A stretch of 64,000 nucleotides of DNA from Acaudatibacter sp050729515 (GTDB lineage: Bacteria > Pseudomonadota > Alphaproteobacteria > Caulobacterales > Caulobacteraceae): assembly GCA_050729515.1 (NCBI GenBank), contig JBOHLG010000010.1, positions 1 through 64,000 on the forward strand, written 5' to 3'. Position numbers and translations under genes: made by a program. Shown piece by piece: positions 10,511 through 17,748 of the stretch (the stretch's first letter is position 1; every line of letters begins with the position of its first letter). The notes under the pieces are model-generated. The model did no database searches, had not been told where the DNA came from, and saw nothing but the letters and a program-made list of their open reading frames with translations.

Positions 10511-11194
10511 ATGGCGGCCGCGATTTCAGAAGTTGGGCTGGAAGCGCCTGAGGTGGTTGTCGCGCCCCGCGCTTCGGCGTCGAGGACCGACCAGCTTCGC
10601 CGACTGATCCTCGCCACAGATCGAATGCTCCGGCGCGCCCAGGGCGTCTTCGAGTTCAGCGCCAGCGATCGATGCCTCCTCAGGATCTCGATCATCCCGG
10701 CGCCGGAGACGGTGCGCCTTTGCGACGGCGTCAAGGTTGATCGAGGGGAGCCGGTGGTCGCGCTCCACCTTTGGAACGAGCATCTGCCGTACCCTCCCGG
10801 AGAGGGACCCAGTCTCGCCTGGGCGAGCTTCTTTCGCCGCCAGATGCTGCAGTCCTTCTCTGAGCTTTCCGACCGGATCGAAGCGGCCCCCGACCTCAAG
10901 GCGGCAAAGGCGATCCGGGTCCGGATCGGCTTCGCCAGCCGCCGCCGCGGCGGGGCGATGAAGCGGATCGGCGCCCGCCTCGGCTTCGAGACCCTCAGCG
11001 CACACGGCCCCAAGCGAGCGGCAAAGCAGCTCCACCGACTTCTCGAGGGGATCTGGATCTGGGGGCTTGTCTGGGCCTTCAATCCAAGCGGGCTGAAGCG
11101 GCGGACCTTCATCGGCCCCTACGACGAGCTCTGGATGTCGACCCGGGCTTTCGTGCAACGCTTCGGCGATCCGGTGAAATCCAGGACCCGATGA
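10511..11194 (+). CDS. YkoP-like domain protein
   Basis: The 227-residue soluble protein contains a conserved core beginning DQLRRLILATDRMLRRAQGV and a CLLRIS strand, similar to the YkoP-type domain found alone or beside polysaccharide deacetylases and glycosyltransferases. Further blocks are GEPVVALHLWNEHLP and LAWASFFRRQM. Role in the family is unknown, possibly linked to envelope lipid or sugar metabolism. No deacetylase or glycosyltransferase is adjacent here. An equally long frame on the opposite strand (10426-11112) is low-complexity and was rejected. The start at 10511 leaves about 25 non-conserved residues before the domain, so translation may begin a little later. Confidence 0.6.
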   Translation: MAAAISEVGLEAPEVVVAPRASASRTDQLRRLILATDRMLRRAQGVFEFSASDRCLLRISIIPAPETVRLCDGVKVDRGEPVVALHLWNEHLPYPPGEGPSLAWASFFRRQMLQSFSELSDRIEAAPDLKAAKAIRVRIGFASRRRGGAMKRIGARLGFETLSAHGPKRAAKQLHRLLEGIWIWGLVWAFNPSGLKRRTFIGPYDELWMSTRAFVQRFGDPVKSRTR

Positions 11195-11270
11195 ACAGGG
11201 GCTTGACGCGCTTGCCTGCGTCCCGCCCCCTCGCTAAAGGCCTGAAAAAGGCCGAGCATCGAAGGCATCA

Positions 11271-11351
11271 ATGGACGCCATCATCGTCATCGTGATCTTC
11301 ATCGTGGTCCTCGGCCTGATCAACTTCCTCGAGTACGGTCGGATCGATTGA
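11271..11351 (+). CDS. 26-residue single-span membrane peptide
   Basis: ATG 11271 opens a 26-codon frame ending at TGA 11349-11351. It reads MDAIIVIVIFIVVLGLINFL then EYGRID, that is, a hydrophobic helix of about 18 residues followed by a short polar tail with the ending E-[FY]-G-R-[IL]-D. A possible ribosome site GAAGG lies 5 bases upstream, and a 5-bp hairpin (GGCCT 11239-11243 / AGGCC 11249-11253) precedes it. The composition is unlike neighbouring random frames. I believe similar short peptides with this tail occur in alphaproteobacteria but could not check. Function unknown. Confidence 0.6.
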   Translation: MDAIIVIVIFIVVLGLINFLEYGRID

Positions 11352-11462
11352 AGGGCGGTGTTCGCGAGCGGGGCGAGTGCCGCGCCTTCGCCCTCGTCAC
11401 GGGCGGATCGCACGGCAGCCGACGCGCGCGCGCCCCGGCGGCGGCTTCTCCTAACATCGTCG

Positions 11463-11849
11463 ATGGTTGAGCAACGAGGCGCTGGGAAGGGGCCTATCGA
11501 GGCCACCCGGATCTTCGTGCGCGGCCTCACCGTGCAGGCGCTGATCGGAGTGCATCCCCACGAGAAGCGCCGCCGCCAGCCCCTGGTCATCGATATCGAG
11601 GTGGAGGTGGATGAGAGCATCGGGTCCGGCCTGGCCGGCACCGTGGACTACGAGGTCATCGTCGCCCATGCCGAGAGGATCGCGGGAGAAGGCCATATCG
11701 GTCTGGTGGAGACCTTCACGAGGCAGTTGGCGCAAGCCTGCCTCGAAGCACCACGGGCGCGGCGGGTGAGGGTGAGGGTCGAGAAACCTGGGGCGCTGGC
11801 GTCGAGGTCCGCCGCTGCGGGGGTGGAGGTGATCGTCTCGAAAGACTAG
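11463..11849 (+). CDS. folB: Dihydroneopterin aldolase
   Basis: From ATG 11463 (MVEQRGAGKG) the product is 128 residues, normal for FolB, which converts 7,8-dihydroneopterin to 6-hydroxymethyl-7,8-dihydropterin and glycolaldehyde in folate synthesis. Family features are ALIGVHPHEK near residue 27, the following QPLVIDIEVEVD strand, DYEVIVAHAERI, the VETFTRQLAQACL helix and RVRVRVEKPGAL near the end. Extending the frame upstream adds a low-complexity Arg/Ala stretch and is unlikely. Other folate genes are not adjacent. Confidence 0.88.
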   Translation: MVEQRGAGKGPIEATRIFVRGLTVQALIGVHPHEKRRRQPLVIDIEVEVDESIGSGLAGTVDYEVIVAHAERIAGEGHIGLVETFTRQLAQACLEAPRARRVRVRVEKPGALASRSAAAGVEVIVSKD

Positions 11850-11884
11850 GCTTCGGAGGCTTTCGCTGCCGAAGGTCGAGCCCG

Positions 11885-12274
11885 ATGAGCGACACCGTCT
11901 CGCCGCCCCCCTGCCCGCCCTCCCAGCCGCCGCCGATCTATTCGGGGGCTGACGAGCGACAATTGGCCTTCATCATCTACATTCTCTATCTCATTCCCTT
12001 CGCCTGGCCGGTGACGCACATCGTCGGGCTTGTCCTGGCCTATGTTAATCGCCCGACCGCGCCGGCCTGGCTCAACAGCCACTACACCTATCAGATCCGG
12101 ACCTTCTGGATTGGCCTCCTCTATTTCGTCATCGCCTGCATCTGCATCGTGCTCCTGGTCGGCTTCATCCTCGTTCCGCTCGTGGTCATCTGGTACATCG
12201 TCCGCTGCGCCCTTGGCCTCGATCGGCTGATGAAGCGCGAAGCCTATCCGACGCCGGAAAGCTGGATCATCTAG
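11885..12274 (+). CDS. DUF4870-family membrane protein
   Basis: This 129-residue protein has a Pro-rich cytoplasmic N-terminus (about residues 1-20) and three hydrophobic segments: LAFIIYILYLIPFAWPVTHI to about 50, FWIGLLYFVIACICIVLLVG around 75-95, and the overlapping FILVPLVVIWYIVRC. Between the first two lies NSHYTYQIRTFWI, the conserved H-x-x-Y-Q-x-R-T-F-W motif of the DUF4870/Tic20-like family. Molecular role is unknown. It ends 10 bases before metZ and may share its transcript. Confidence 0.75.
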   Translation: MSDTVSPPPCPPSQPPPIYSGADERQLAFIIYILYLIPFAWPVTHIVGLVLAYVNRPTAPAWLNSHYTYQIRTFWIGLLYFVIACICIVLLVGFILVPLVVIWYIVRCALGLDRLMKREAYPTPESWII

Positions 12275-12284
12275 AAGGACGAGC

Positions 12285-13478
12285 ATGGCCCCGGACGCGG
12301 ACGACCCTCGACGCTGGCAGAGCGCAACGCGTCAGGTCCGCGGAGGCCAAAAGCGCACCGAGATCGGCGAGATCTCCGAACCGCTCTTTCTCACCCAGAG
12401 CTATGTCTACGAGACCGCCGAAGCCGCCGATGCGCGCTTCGCCGGGAGGTCTCCGGGATACATCTATACACGCTATGGCAACCCAACGGTCCAGGCCTTC
12501 GAGGAGCGGCTGGCCCTCGTCGAAGGTGCAGAGGCCTGCCGCGCGACAGCGAGCGGAATGGCGGCGGTGCACCTGGCGCTCACCGGCCTTCTGAAGGCCG
12601 GCGACCACGTGATCTCCGCCAAGGCGGTCTTCGGATCGTGCCGCTGGATCCTCAATTCCTGGGCTCCGCGGTTCGGGATCGAGGCCACCCTCGTCGACGG
12701 GGCCGATCCGGCCGCCTGGTCGGCCGCCGTGAGGCGGAACACCAAGGTCTTTTTCCTGGAGAGCCCGGCCAATCCACTTCTCGAAATCTCCGATGTCAGG
12801 GCCATCGCCAAGATCGCGCGCGGCGCCGGCGCGAGGCTCGTCGTTGATAATGTCTTCGCCACTCCGATCTTCCAGGCGCCGCTCGAATTGGGCGCCGACC
12901 TTGTGGTCTATTCCGCGACCAAGCACATCGACGGCCAGGGCCGGGTCCTGGGCGGCGCTCTCCTGGGCTCCCGCGCGCTCATCGAGGAGTCGTTCCGCGA
13001 CTTCATCCGCCACACCGGGCCCTCGCTCTCGCCATTCAACGCCTGGGTGTTGCTCAAAGGCTTGGAGACCCTCGAGTTGCGGGTGCGCCGGCAGAGCGAG
13101 GCGGCGGCGAAGCTGGCCGACTTTCTCGCCGAGCATGCCAAGATCATCGCCTGTCGGTATCCGATGCGGCCCGATCATCCGCAGCACGCGGTTGCCAGGG
13201 CCCAGATGAGCGGAGGCGGCAGCCTCGTGGCCTTCGATCTTGGATCGCAAGCCGCCGCCTTCCGATTTCTCGACGCCCTGAAGTTGATCGACATCTCCAA
13301 CAACCTTGGCGATGCGAAATCCATGGCCACCCATCCCTCCACCACGACCCACCGCGCGATGAGCGAAGACCAACGCCTGGAAATCGGCCTCACCGGAGGC
13401 TGGGTGCGTCTTTCGGTGGGGCTCGAAGGCGAGCAGGACCTTCAAAGGGATCTGGCGCGCGCCCTGGAGGCGGCGTGA
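12285..13478 (+). CDS. metZ: O-succinylhomoserine sulfhydrylase
   Basis: The 397-residue PLP enzyme belongs to the Cys/Met metabolism family and most resembles MetZ, which makes homocysteine directly from O-succinylhomoserine and sulfide. Visible motifs are YTRYGNPT (about residues 61-68), Asp188 in VVDNVFATP, and the PLP lysine Lys213 in SATKHIDGQGR. The MetZ-type HIDGQGRVLGG segment separates it from cystathionine gamma-synthase, although specificity is still inferred. It overlaps apaG by four bases (GTGA), implying coupling. Confidence 0.9.
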   Translation: MAPDADDPRRWQSATRQVRGGQKRTEIGEISEPLFLTQSYVYETAEAADARFAGRSPGYIYTRYGNPTVQAFEERLALVEGAEACRATASGMAAVHLALTGLLKAGDHVISAKAVFGSCRWILNSWAPRFGIEATLVDGADPAAWSAAVRRNTKVFFLESPANPLLEISDVRAIAKIARGAGARLVVDNVFATPIFQAPLELGADLVVYSATKHIDGQGRVLGGALLGSRALIEESFRDFIRHTGPSLSPFNAWVLLKGLETLELRVRRQSEAAAKLADFLAEHAKIIACRYPMRPDHPQHAVARAQMSGGGSLVAFDLGSQAAAFRFLDALKLIDISNNLGDAKSMATHPSTTTHRAMSEDQRLEIGLTGGWVRLSVGLEGEQDLQRDLARALEAA

Positions 13479-13891
13479 GCGAACCAAGCGATGAGGACGT
13501 CTATGAGGCGACCACCCGCGGGCTGACGGTGCGCGTGAGGTCGAGCTTCCTTTCCGACCAGTCGGATCCGGAACGTTCGCGCTTCGCCTGGGCCTACACC
13601 GTGGAGATCGAGAACCGGGGGAAGCAGACCGTCCAGATCCTGTCACGCCACTGGGTGATCACCGATGCGGCCAACCGTATCGAGGAGGTCAGAGGTCCGG
13701 GCGTCGTCGGGGAACAGCCAATCCTGGGGCCGGGCGAGGCGTTCCGCTACACCTCCGGTTGCCCGCTAATGACCTCATCGGGGGCGATGCGGGGCGAATA
13801 CCAGGCGGTCACCGCATCGGGAGAGACGTTCGATATCGAAATCCCCGCCTTTTCGCTGCACCTGCCGCAGGCGAGGCGAAGCCTCAACTAA
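13475..13891 (+). CDS. apaG: ApaG family protein
   Basis: The 138-residue product starts at GTG 13475 inside the metZ stop and shows the ApaG fibronectin-like domain: RFAWAYTVEIEN, HWVITDAANRIEEVRGPGVV, GEQPILGPGEAFRYTSGCPL, then the MRGEY strand. ApaG is a small beta-sandwich protein of unclear biochemical role, associated with diadenosine tetraphosphate and divalent metal phenotypes in enterics. Here it travels with metZ. Its end overlaps the convergent argF gene by eight bases. Confidence 0.93.
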   Translation: MSEPSDEDVYEATTRGLTVRVRSSFLSDQSDPERSRFAWAYTVEIENRGKQTVQILSRHWVITDAANRIEEVRGPGVVGEQPILGPGEAFRYTSGCPLMTSSGAMRGEYQAVTASGETFDIEIPAFSLHLPQARRSLN

Positions 13892-14825
13892 GGGTGTCGT
13901 TGGAAAAGCTCCAAGCGAGGACCGCCTTCTGGGCGTGGACCCGGTTTTCCGCCTCGTCCCAGACGAGCGAGGCGGGCCCATCGATAACTCCGGCGCTCAC
14001 TTCCTCGCCACGGTGGGCTGGCAGGCAGTGCAGGAAAACTGCGCTGGAACACGCCTTGGCCATCAGCGCCTCGTCGACGCAGTAGTCGGCGAACGCTTCG
14101 CGGCGCTCCTCATGGTCGGTGTCGCCCATCGAGACCCAGGCGTCGGAGACGACACAGTGGGCGCCCGTGGCCGCAGCGGCGATGTCGTCGGTGATTTCAA
14201 TCCTCGCGCCTTGGCGCTCCGCGCGTTCGACGTCGCCACCTTGGGGGCGGTATTTCGCCGGGCAGGCGATCGCCAAGACGAACCCGAACTTGGCCGAAGC
14301 CTGGATGAAGCTCGAGCAGACATTGTTCCCATCACCGATCCAGGCAATGCGGCGGCCGGCGATGTCTCCGCGATGTTCCTCAAAAGTCATGATATCTGCG
14401 AGCACCTGGCAGGGGTGGCCCCTCTCGGTGAGGCCGTTGATCACCGGCGTCGAGGCGGCGGCGGCGAACCGCTCGACATCCTCGTGTCGACGGGTGCGGA
14501 TCATCACCGCATCGACCATGCGCGAGAGCACCCGGGCGGTGTCCTCGATCGTCTCGCCTCGACCAAGCTGCATGTCCGAGCCGGTCGAAATAATGCAAGC
14601 GCCGCCAAGCTGACGCATGGCCGCGTCGAAAGAAAATCGGGTTCGCGTCGAATTCGCCTGGAAGATCATGGCCAGGGTCCTTCCGGCCGCGGGCGCGTCG
14701 GCGTCGACACGGGCATGGGTCCAGCCTTTGCGCGCCTTCTTTCGCGCGAGAGCACCGTCGAGCATGCGACGCAGGTCCTCCGGGCTGAAATTCCAGAAAT
14801 CGACGAAATGCCGGGGCGCGGTCAT
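13884..14825 (-). CDS. argF: Ornithine carbamoyltransferase
   Basis: The 313-residue enzyme condenses carbamoyl phosphate with ornithine to citrulline in arginine synthesis. The carbamoyl-phosphate site STRTR is at residues 59-63, HPCQ at 137-140, DAWVSMG near 229 and the ornithine-binding HCLPAHRG at about 266-273. Length is normal. ATG 14825 overlaps the argD stop by four bases, so the two genes form an argD-argF operon. Convergent with apaG. Confidence 0.96.
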   Translation of the reverse strand: MTAPRHFVDFWNFSPEDLRRMLDGALARKKARKGWTHARVDADAPAAGRTLAMIFQANSTRTRFSFDAAMRQLGGACIISTGSDMQLGRGETIEDTARVLSRMVDAVMIRTRRHEDVERFAAAASTPVINGLTERGHPCQVLADIMTFEEHRGDIAGRRIAWIGDGNNVCSSFIQASAKFGFVLAIACPAKYRPQGGDVERAERQGARIEITDDIAAAATGAHCVVSDAWVSMGDTDHEERREAFADYCVDEALMAKACSSAVFLHCLPAHRGEEVSAGVIDGPASLVWDEAENRVHAQKAVLAWSFSNDTLS

Positions 14826-16051
14826 TTCGCCGTCTGCCTAGCGCGGGCGCAGGTCCGCTCAAGCTTCTCGATCGCCTCGCGGGCTTCGGCCTCGGTGATC
14901 AAAAGGGACGGAAGTAGCCGCACGCAGTTGTCGCCGCCGCCGGCGATGAGCAGGCGTTCCTCGCGGGCCAAGGTCATGAAGTTGCGGTTCTCCACTTTCA
15001 GTTTGATCCCGATGAGGAGCCCCTTGCCGCGGATCTCCTCGATGATGTCGCCATTTCGGTCCTGCAGGCCTTTGAGGGCTTGCGTGAAATAACCGGCGAT
15101 GCGCCTCGCGCCGGCCAGGGTCTCAGGTCGGGTAAGTTCAGCCAGGGCGGCGAGGCCGACGGCCATGGCCAGTGGATTGCCGCCGTAGGTCGAGCCGTGC
15201 GCGCCCACGGTCATGCCGGCCGCCGCGTCCCGCGTCGCCAGGCACGCGCCGACCGGGAAGCCGCCCCCGAGGGCCTTGGCGATGCACATGATGTCGGGCG
15301 CCGCCTCGTTCGCCCATTCGTAGGCGAAGAGCTTCCCGGTCCGGCCAAGGCCACACTGGATTTCATCGTAAATGAGCAAAACCCCATGGCGGTAGCACAG
15401 GCTGCGAAGCGCCTTCAGATCGGGCTCGGAGAGAGCTCTTGCGCCGCCCTCGCCCTGAACCGGCTCGATTATCACCGCCGCCACCGACGGACCGAGCGCC
15501 GCCTCCAGCGCATCCATGTCGCCGAACGGCACGCGGCGATAACCGGGCAGCGGTGGGCCGAAGCCTTCCACATAGGCCGGGTTTCCTGCCGCGAACACCG
15601 CCGCGTAGCTGCGGCCGTGGAAGGCGCCCTCGAAGCCGATCACCTCGATGCGTTCCGGATTTCCCTTCGCCCAGTAGTGGCGGCGGGCGATCTTGAGCGC
15701 GCACTCGACCGCCTCTGTCCCGGAGTTGGTGAAGAAAACCTGGTCGGCGAAGCTGACCTCGCAGAGCCGGGCGGCCAGCTCCTCCTGACCAGGAATGCGG
15801 AAGATGTTTGAAACGTGCCAGAGCTTCTCGCCCTGGTTCTTGAGCGCCGCCACCAGGGCCGGGTGGGAATGGCCCAGGCCCGTGGTGGCGATGCCCGCCA
15901 GGCAATCCAGATAGGCCTCGCCTTCCGGGGTGAAGAGACGGGAGCCTTCTCCCCGCTCAAAGCTCAGCGGCGCACGGTTATAGACCTTCAGGATGTGATC
16001 TTCGGCGAGCTCGCGTTCGACCCCGCGCGCCGCGCCTTCATTCCTGCTCAT
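14822..16051 (-). CDS. argD: Acetylornithine aminotransferase
   Basis: The 409-residue class III PLP aminotransferase converts N-acetylglutamate 5-semialdehyde to N-acetylornithine; many ArgD proteins also act in lysine synthesis. Motifs are TNSGTEAVECALK (phosphate-binding region near 108-120), GAFHGRSYAA, EPVQGEGG, Asp229 in IYDEIQCGLGRTG and the PLP lysine Lys259 in CIAKALGGGFP. The start follows a good GGAGG ribosome site and an upstream hairpin (16074-16094). A short basic N-terminal extension precedes the conserved core. It is co-translated with argF. Confidence 0.95.
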   Translation of the reverse strand: MSRNEGAARGVERELAEDHILKVYNRAPLSFERGEGSRLFTPEGEAYLDCLAGIATTGLGHSHPALVAALKNQGEKLWHVSNIFRIPGQEELAARLCEVSFADQVFFTNSGTEAVECALKIARRHYWAKGNPERIEVIGFEGAFHGRSYAAVFAAGNPAYVEGFGPPLPGYRRVPFGDMDALEAALGPSVAAVIIEPVQGEGGARALSEPDLKALRSLCYRHGVLLIYDEIQCGLGRTGKLFAYEWANEAAPDIMCIAKALGGGFPVGACLATRDAAAGMTVGAHGSTYGGNPLAMAVGLAALAELTRPETLAGARRIAGYFTQALKGLQDRNGDIIEEIRGKGLLIGIKLKVENRNFMTLAREERLLIAGGGDNCVRLLPSLLITEAEAREAIEKLERTCARARQTAK

Positions 16052-16073
16052 GCTGGGCCTCCAAAATGACGCA

Positions 16074-16094
16074 CCCCGCGCGGTCAGCGCGGGG
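16074..16094 (-). promoter_or_regulatory. GC-rich hairpin in the argD leader
   Basis: CCCCGCGC (16074-16081) and GCGCGGGG (16087-16094) form a perfect 8-bp stem with a 5-base loop. On the minus strand it lies 22 bases before the argD ATG and is followed by TGCGTCATTTT. It could terminate the upstream permease transcript weakly or act as a leader structure for argD; the run of U is short. Confidence 0.4.
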
Positions 16095-16144
16095 GGCCGA
16101 AGGAAGCGTGGCGTTCTCTTTTAGGAAGCCGCTCGTGTCAACGA

Positions 16145-16963
16145 TCAGGTCTTGAGCCGATAGCCGGTGGCGAACATCCAGAGGCAGCCCAGCGTGAGAA
16201 GGGTGAGGATGACCGCAGTCATGGCGACGCCCACGACGAGCGAGCCATCCATCTTGCCGATGAAACCATAGCGGAAGCCGGAAATGAGATAGAAAAAGGG
16301 ATTGAACTTGGAGGCGGTGCGGAACGGCTCAGGCAACCGCGACACCAGATAGAAGGTGCCCGACAGGAAAGTCATGGGCATCACGACGAAATTGCTGATC
16401 GCGGCGATGTGGTCGAACTTCACCGACCAGATTGCGGCCATCACGCCCAGCATCGCCATGATGAGCGCGGCGCCGATTCCGAAATAGATCACCGCCCAGG
16501 GGTGGGCCAAGCCAAGGCGGGCGAACGGCAGGACCGCGAGCGCCGCCACCGCGCCCACCAGCACCCCGCGGGTGGCCGCGCCGAAGGCGAAGCCGACCAC
16601 CTGCTCGAGAGGCGAGAGCGGCGGAGTGATGAAATCGCCAATGAGTCCGTTCATCTTGGCCTGGAGCAGGCTGGAAGAGGAATTGGCGAAGGCGTTTCCC
16701 AGGATCTGCATCATGATGAGGCCCGGGCCGACGAAACTCGCGAAGCTGATCCCCTCGATCGGCGGCTTGGCTCCGCGCACCGCCACGACGAAGACGAGCA
16801 TATAAAGAAGCGCAGTCACCACCGGGGCGGCGAGAGTCTGAGCGCCGACTTTCCAGAACCGGCGGACCTCGCGCAGGTAGAGGGTGCGCAATCCCACCCA
16901 GTTCACCCCGTGGTAGTCGCGCGGCTCCGGCGGGACGACGCCCGAGACGGCCACATCCTTCAT
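16145..16963 (-). CDS. ABC-2 type transporter permease
   Basis: The 272-residue protein has six hydrophobic segments and the ABC-2 signature region ending NPFFYLISGFRYGF near residue 225. The cytoplasmic N-terminus carries VGLRTLYLREVRRFWKV, typical of the YadH/NodJ-like permeases for drug, lipid or polysaccharide export. The segment GLIGDFITPPLSPLEQV after the second span is also family-typical. No partner ATPase gene is adjacent; the flanking genes are gcrA (divergent) and argD. Substrate unknown. Confidence 0.85.
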   Translation of the reverse strand: MKDVAVSGVVPPEPRDYHGVNWVGLRTLYLREVRRFWKVGAQTLAAPVVTALLYMLVFVVAVRGAKPPIEGISFASFVGPGLIMMQILGNAFANSSSSLLQAKMNGLIGDFITPPLSPLEQVVGFAFGAATRGVLVGAVAALAVLPFARLGLAHPWAVIYFGIGAALIMAMLGVMAAIWSVKFDHIAAISNFVVMPMTFLSGTFYLVSRLPEPFRTASKFNPFFYLISGFRYGFIGKMDGSLVVGVAMTAVILTLLTLGCLWMFATGYRLKT

Positions 16964-17054
16964 AGCGCCTCATGTGCCCTTCGCGTGGCCTCATCGCAAG
17001 CGGTGGTCACGCCGGTCCCAACATGTAGATGTCTGTGGACGACTTAGCGGCGCC

Positions 17055-17127
17055 TATTGTGTCGCGTTAGTGGAGGTTTACGATATCTTGTGGTTCGAAG
17101 GCGTTCCCGAGCCCTTCGGACACAATA
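17055..17127 (+). promoter_or_regulatory. Inverted repeat and hairpin upstream of gcrA
   Basis: TATTGTGTC (17055-17063) is exactly complementary to GACACAATA (17119-17127). Between them sits a second stem, CGAAGG (17096-17101) with CCTTCG (17113-17118). The whole would fold into a two-part structure ending 55 bases before the gcrA ATG. It might be leader RNA structure or a regulator site; no DnaA box or GANTC methylation site is evident in this gap. Confidence 0.35.
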
Positions 17128-17182
17128 TCTAGACGGACCAGCCCGAGCTGGGCCGTCGTCCAAGGACACGGAGGGCGTCGCG

Positions 17183-17686
17183 ATGGGATGGACCGACGAG
17201 CGGGTCGAAACCTTGAAGAAACTCTGGCTCGACGGACTTTCCGCCAGCCAGATCGCCAAACATTTGGGAGGCGTCACCCGGAACGCGGTGATCGGCAAGG
17301 TGCACCGATTGGGGCTTTCCGGACGCGCTACGCCGTCCCAGCCCAGCCGCACCCTCTTCAAGACCCCACGGCCCCCGAGGCCGGCAGTCTCCAGCGGGAG
17401 TCATCTGCGTCGACCCGTCGAGCGGCATGTCGTCAGTCATCCCGCCCCAAAGCCGGCGCCCTACGTTGAGCAGCCGGGCACGGCGACCGTCCTGACCCTG
17501 GGCGCGCACATGTGCAAGTGGCCGATCGGCGATCCCTCGAGCGACAGCTTCACCTTCTGCGGCCGTCGAGCCGCCGAGGAAGGCCCATATTGCGTCGAAC
17601 ACGCTCGCCTCGCCTACCAGCCGCCTCAAGCCAAGAGGAAGACAAGCGTCTCCGAACTGGCGAGATCCCTCCGACGCTACATCTGA
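17183..17686 (+). CDS. gcrA: GcrA cell cycle regulator
   Basis: From ATG 17183 the product is 167 residues. The N-terminal homeodomain-like DNA-binding region reads MGWTDERVETLKKLWLDGLS, followed by ASQIAKHLGGVTRNAVIGKV and HRLGLSGR, diagnostic of GcrA. A basic Pro-rich linker follows, then a C-terminal domain with CKWPIGDP, FCGRRA and PYCVEHARLAY, which binds sigma-70 domain 2 in the family. GcrA activates promoters bearing CcrM-methylated GANTC sites and controls cell-cycle genes in Alphaproteobacteria. A frame extension upstream to 17057 lacks conservation. The leader is structured (17055-17127). Confidence 0.96.
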   Translation: MGWTDERVETLKKLWLDGLSASQIAKHLGGVTRNAVIGKVHRLGLSGRATPSQPSRTLFKTPRPPRPAVSSGSHLRRPVERHVVSHPAPKPAPYVEQPGTATVLTLGAHMCKWPIGDPSSDSFTFCGRRAAEEGPYCVEHARLAYQPPQAKRKTSVSELARSLRRYI

Positions 17687-17748
17687 GGGGCGCCGCAGGG
17701 GCGGAATTTCACTGCCCTGGACGCGCCGGGCGGTGTAGTCCTGTCTGA

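Noticed and set aside
10426..11112. 228-codon minus-strand frame
   Set aside because: Arg/Ser/Ala-rich with no domain; the plus-strand YkoP-like product is better supported.
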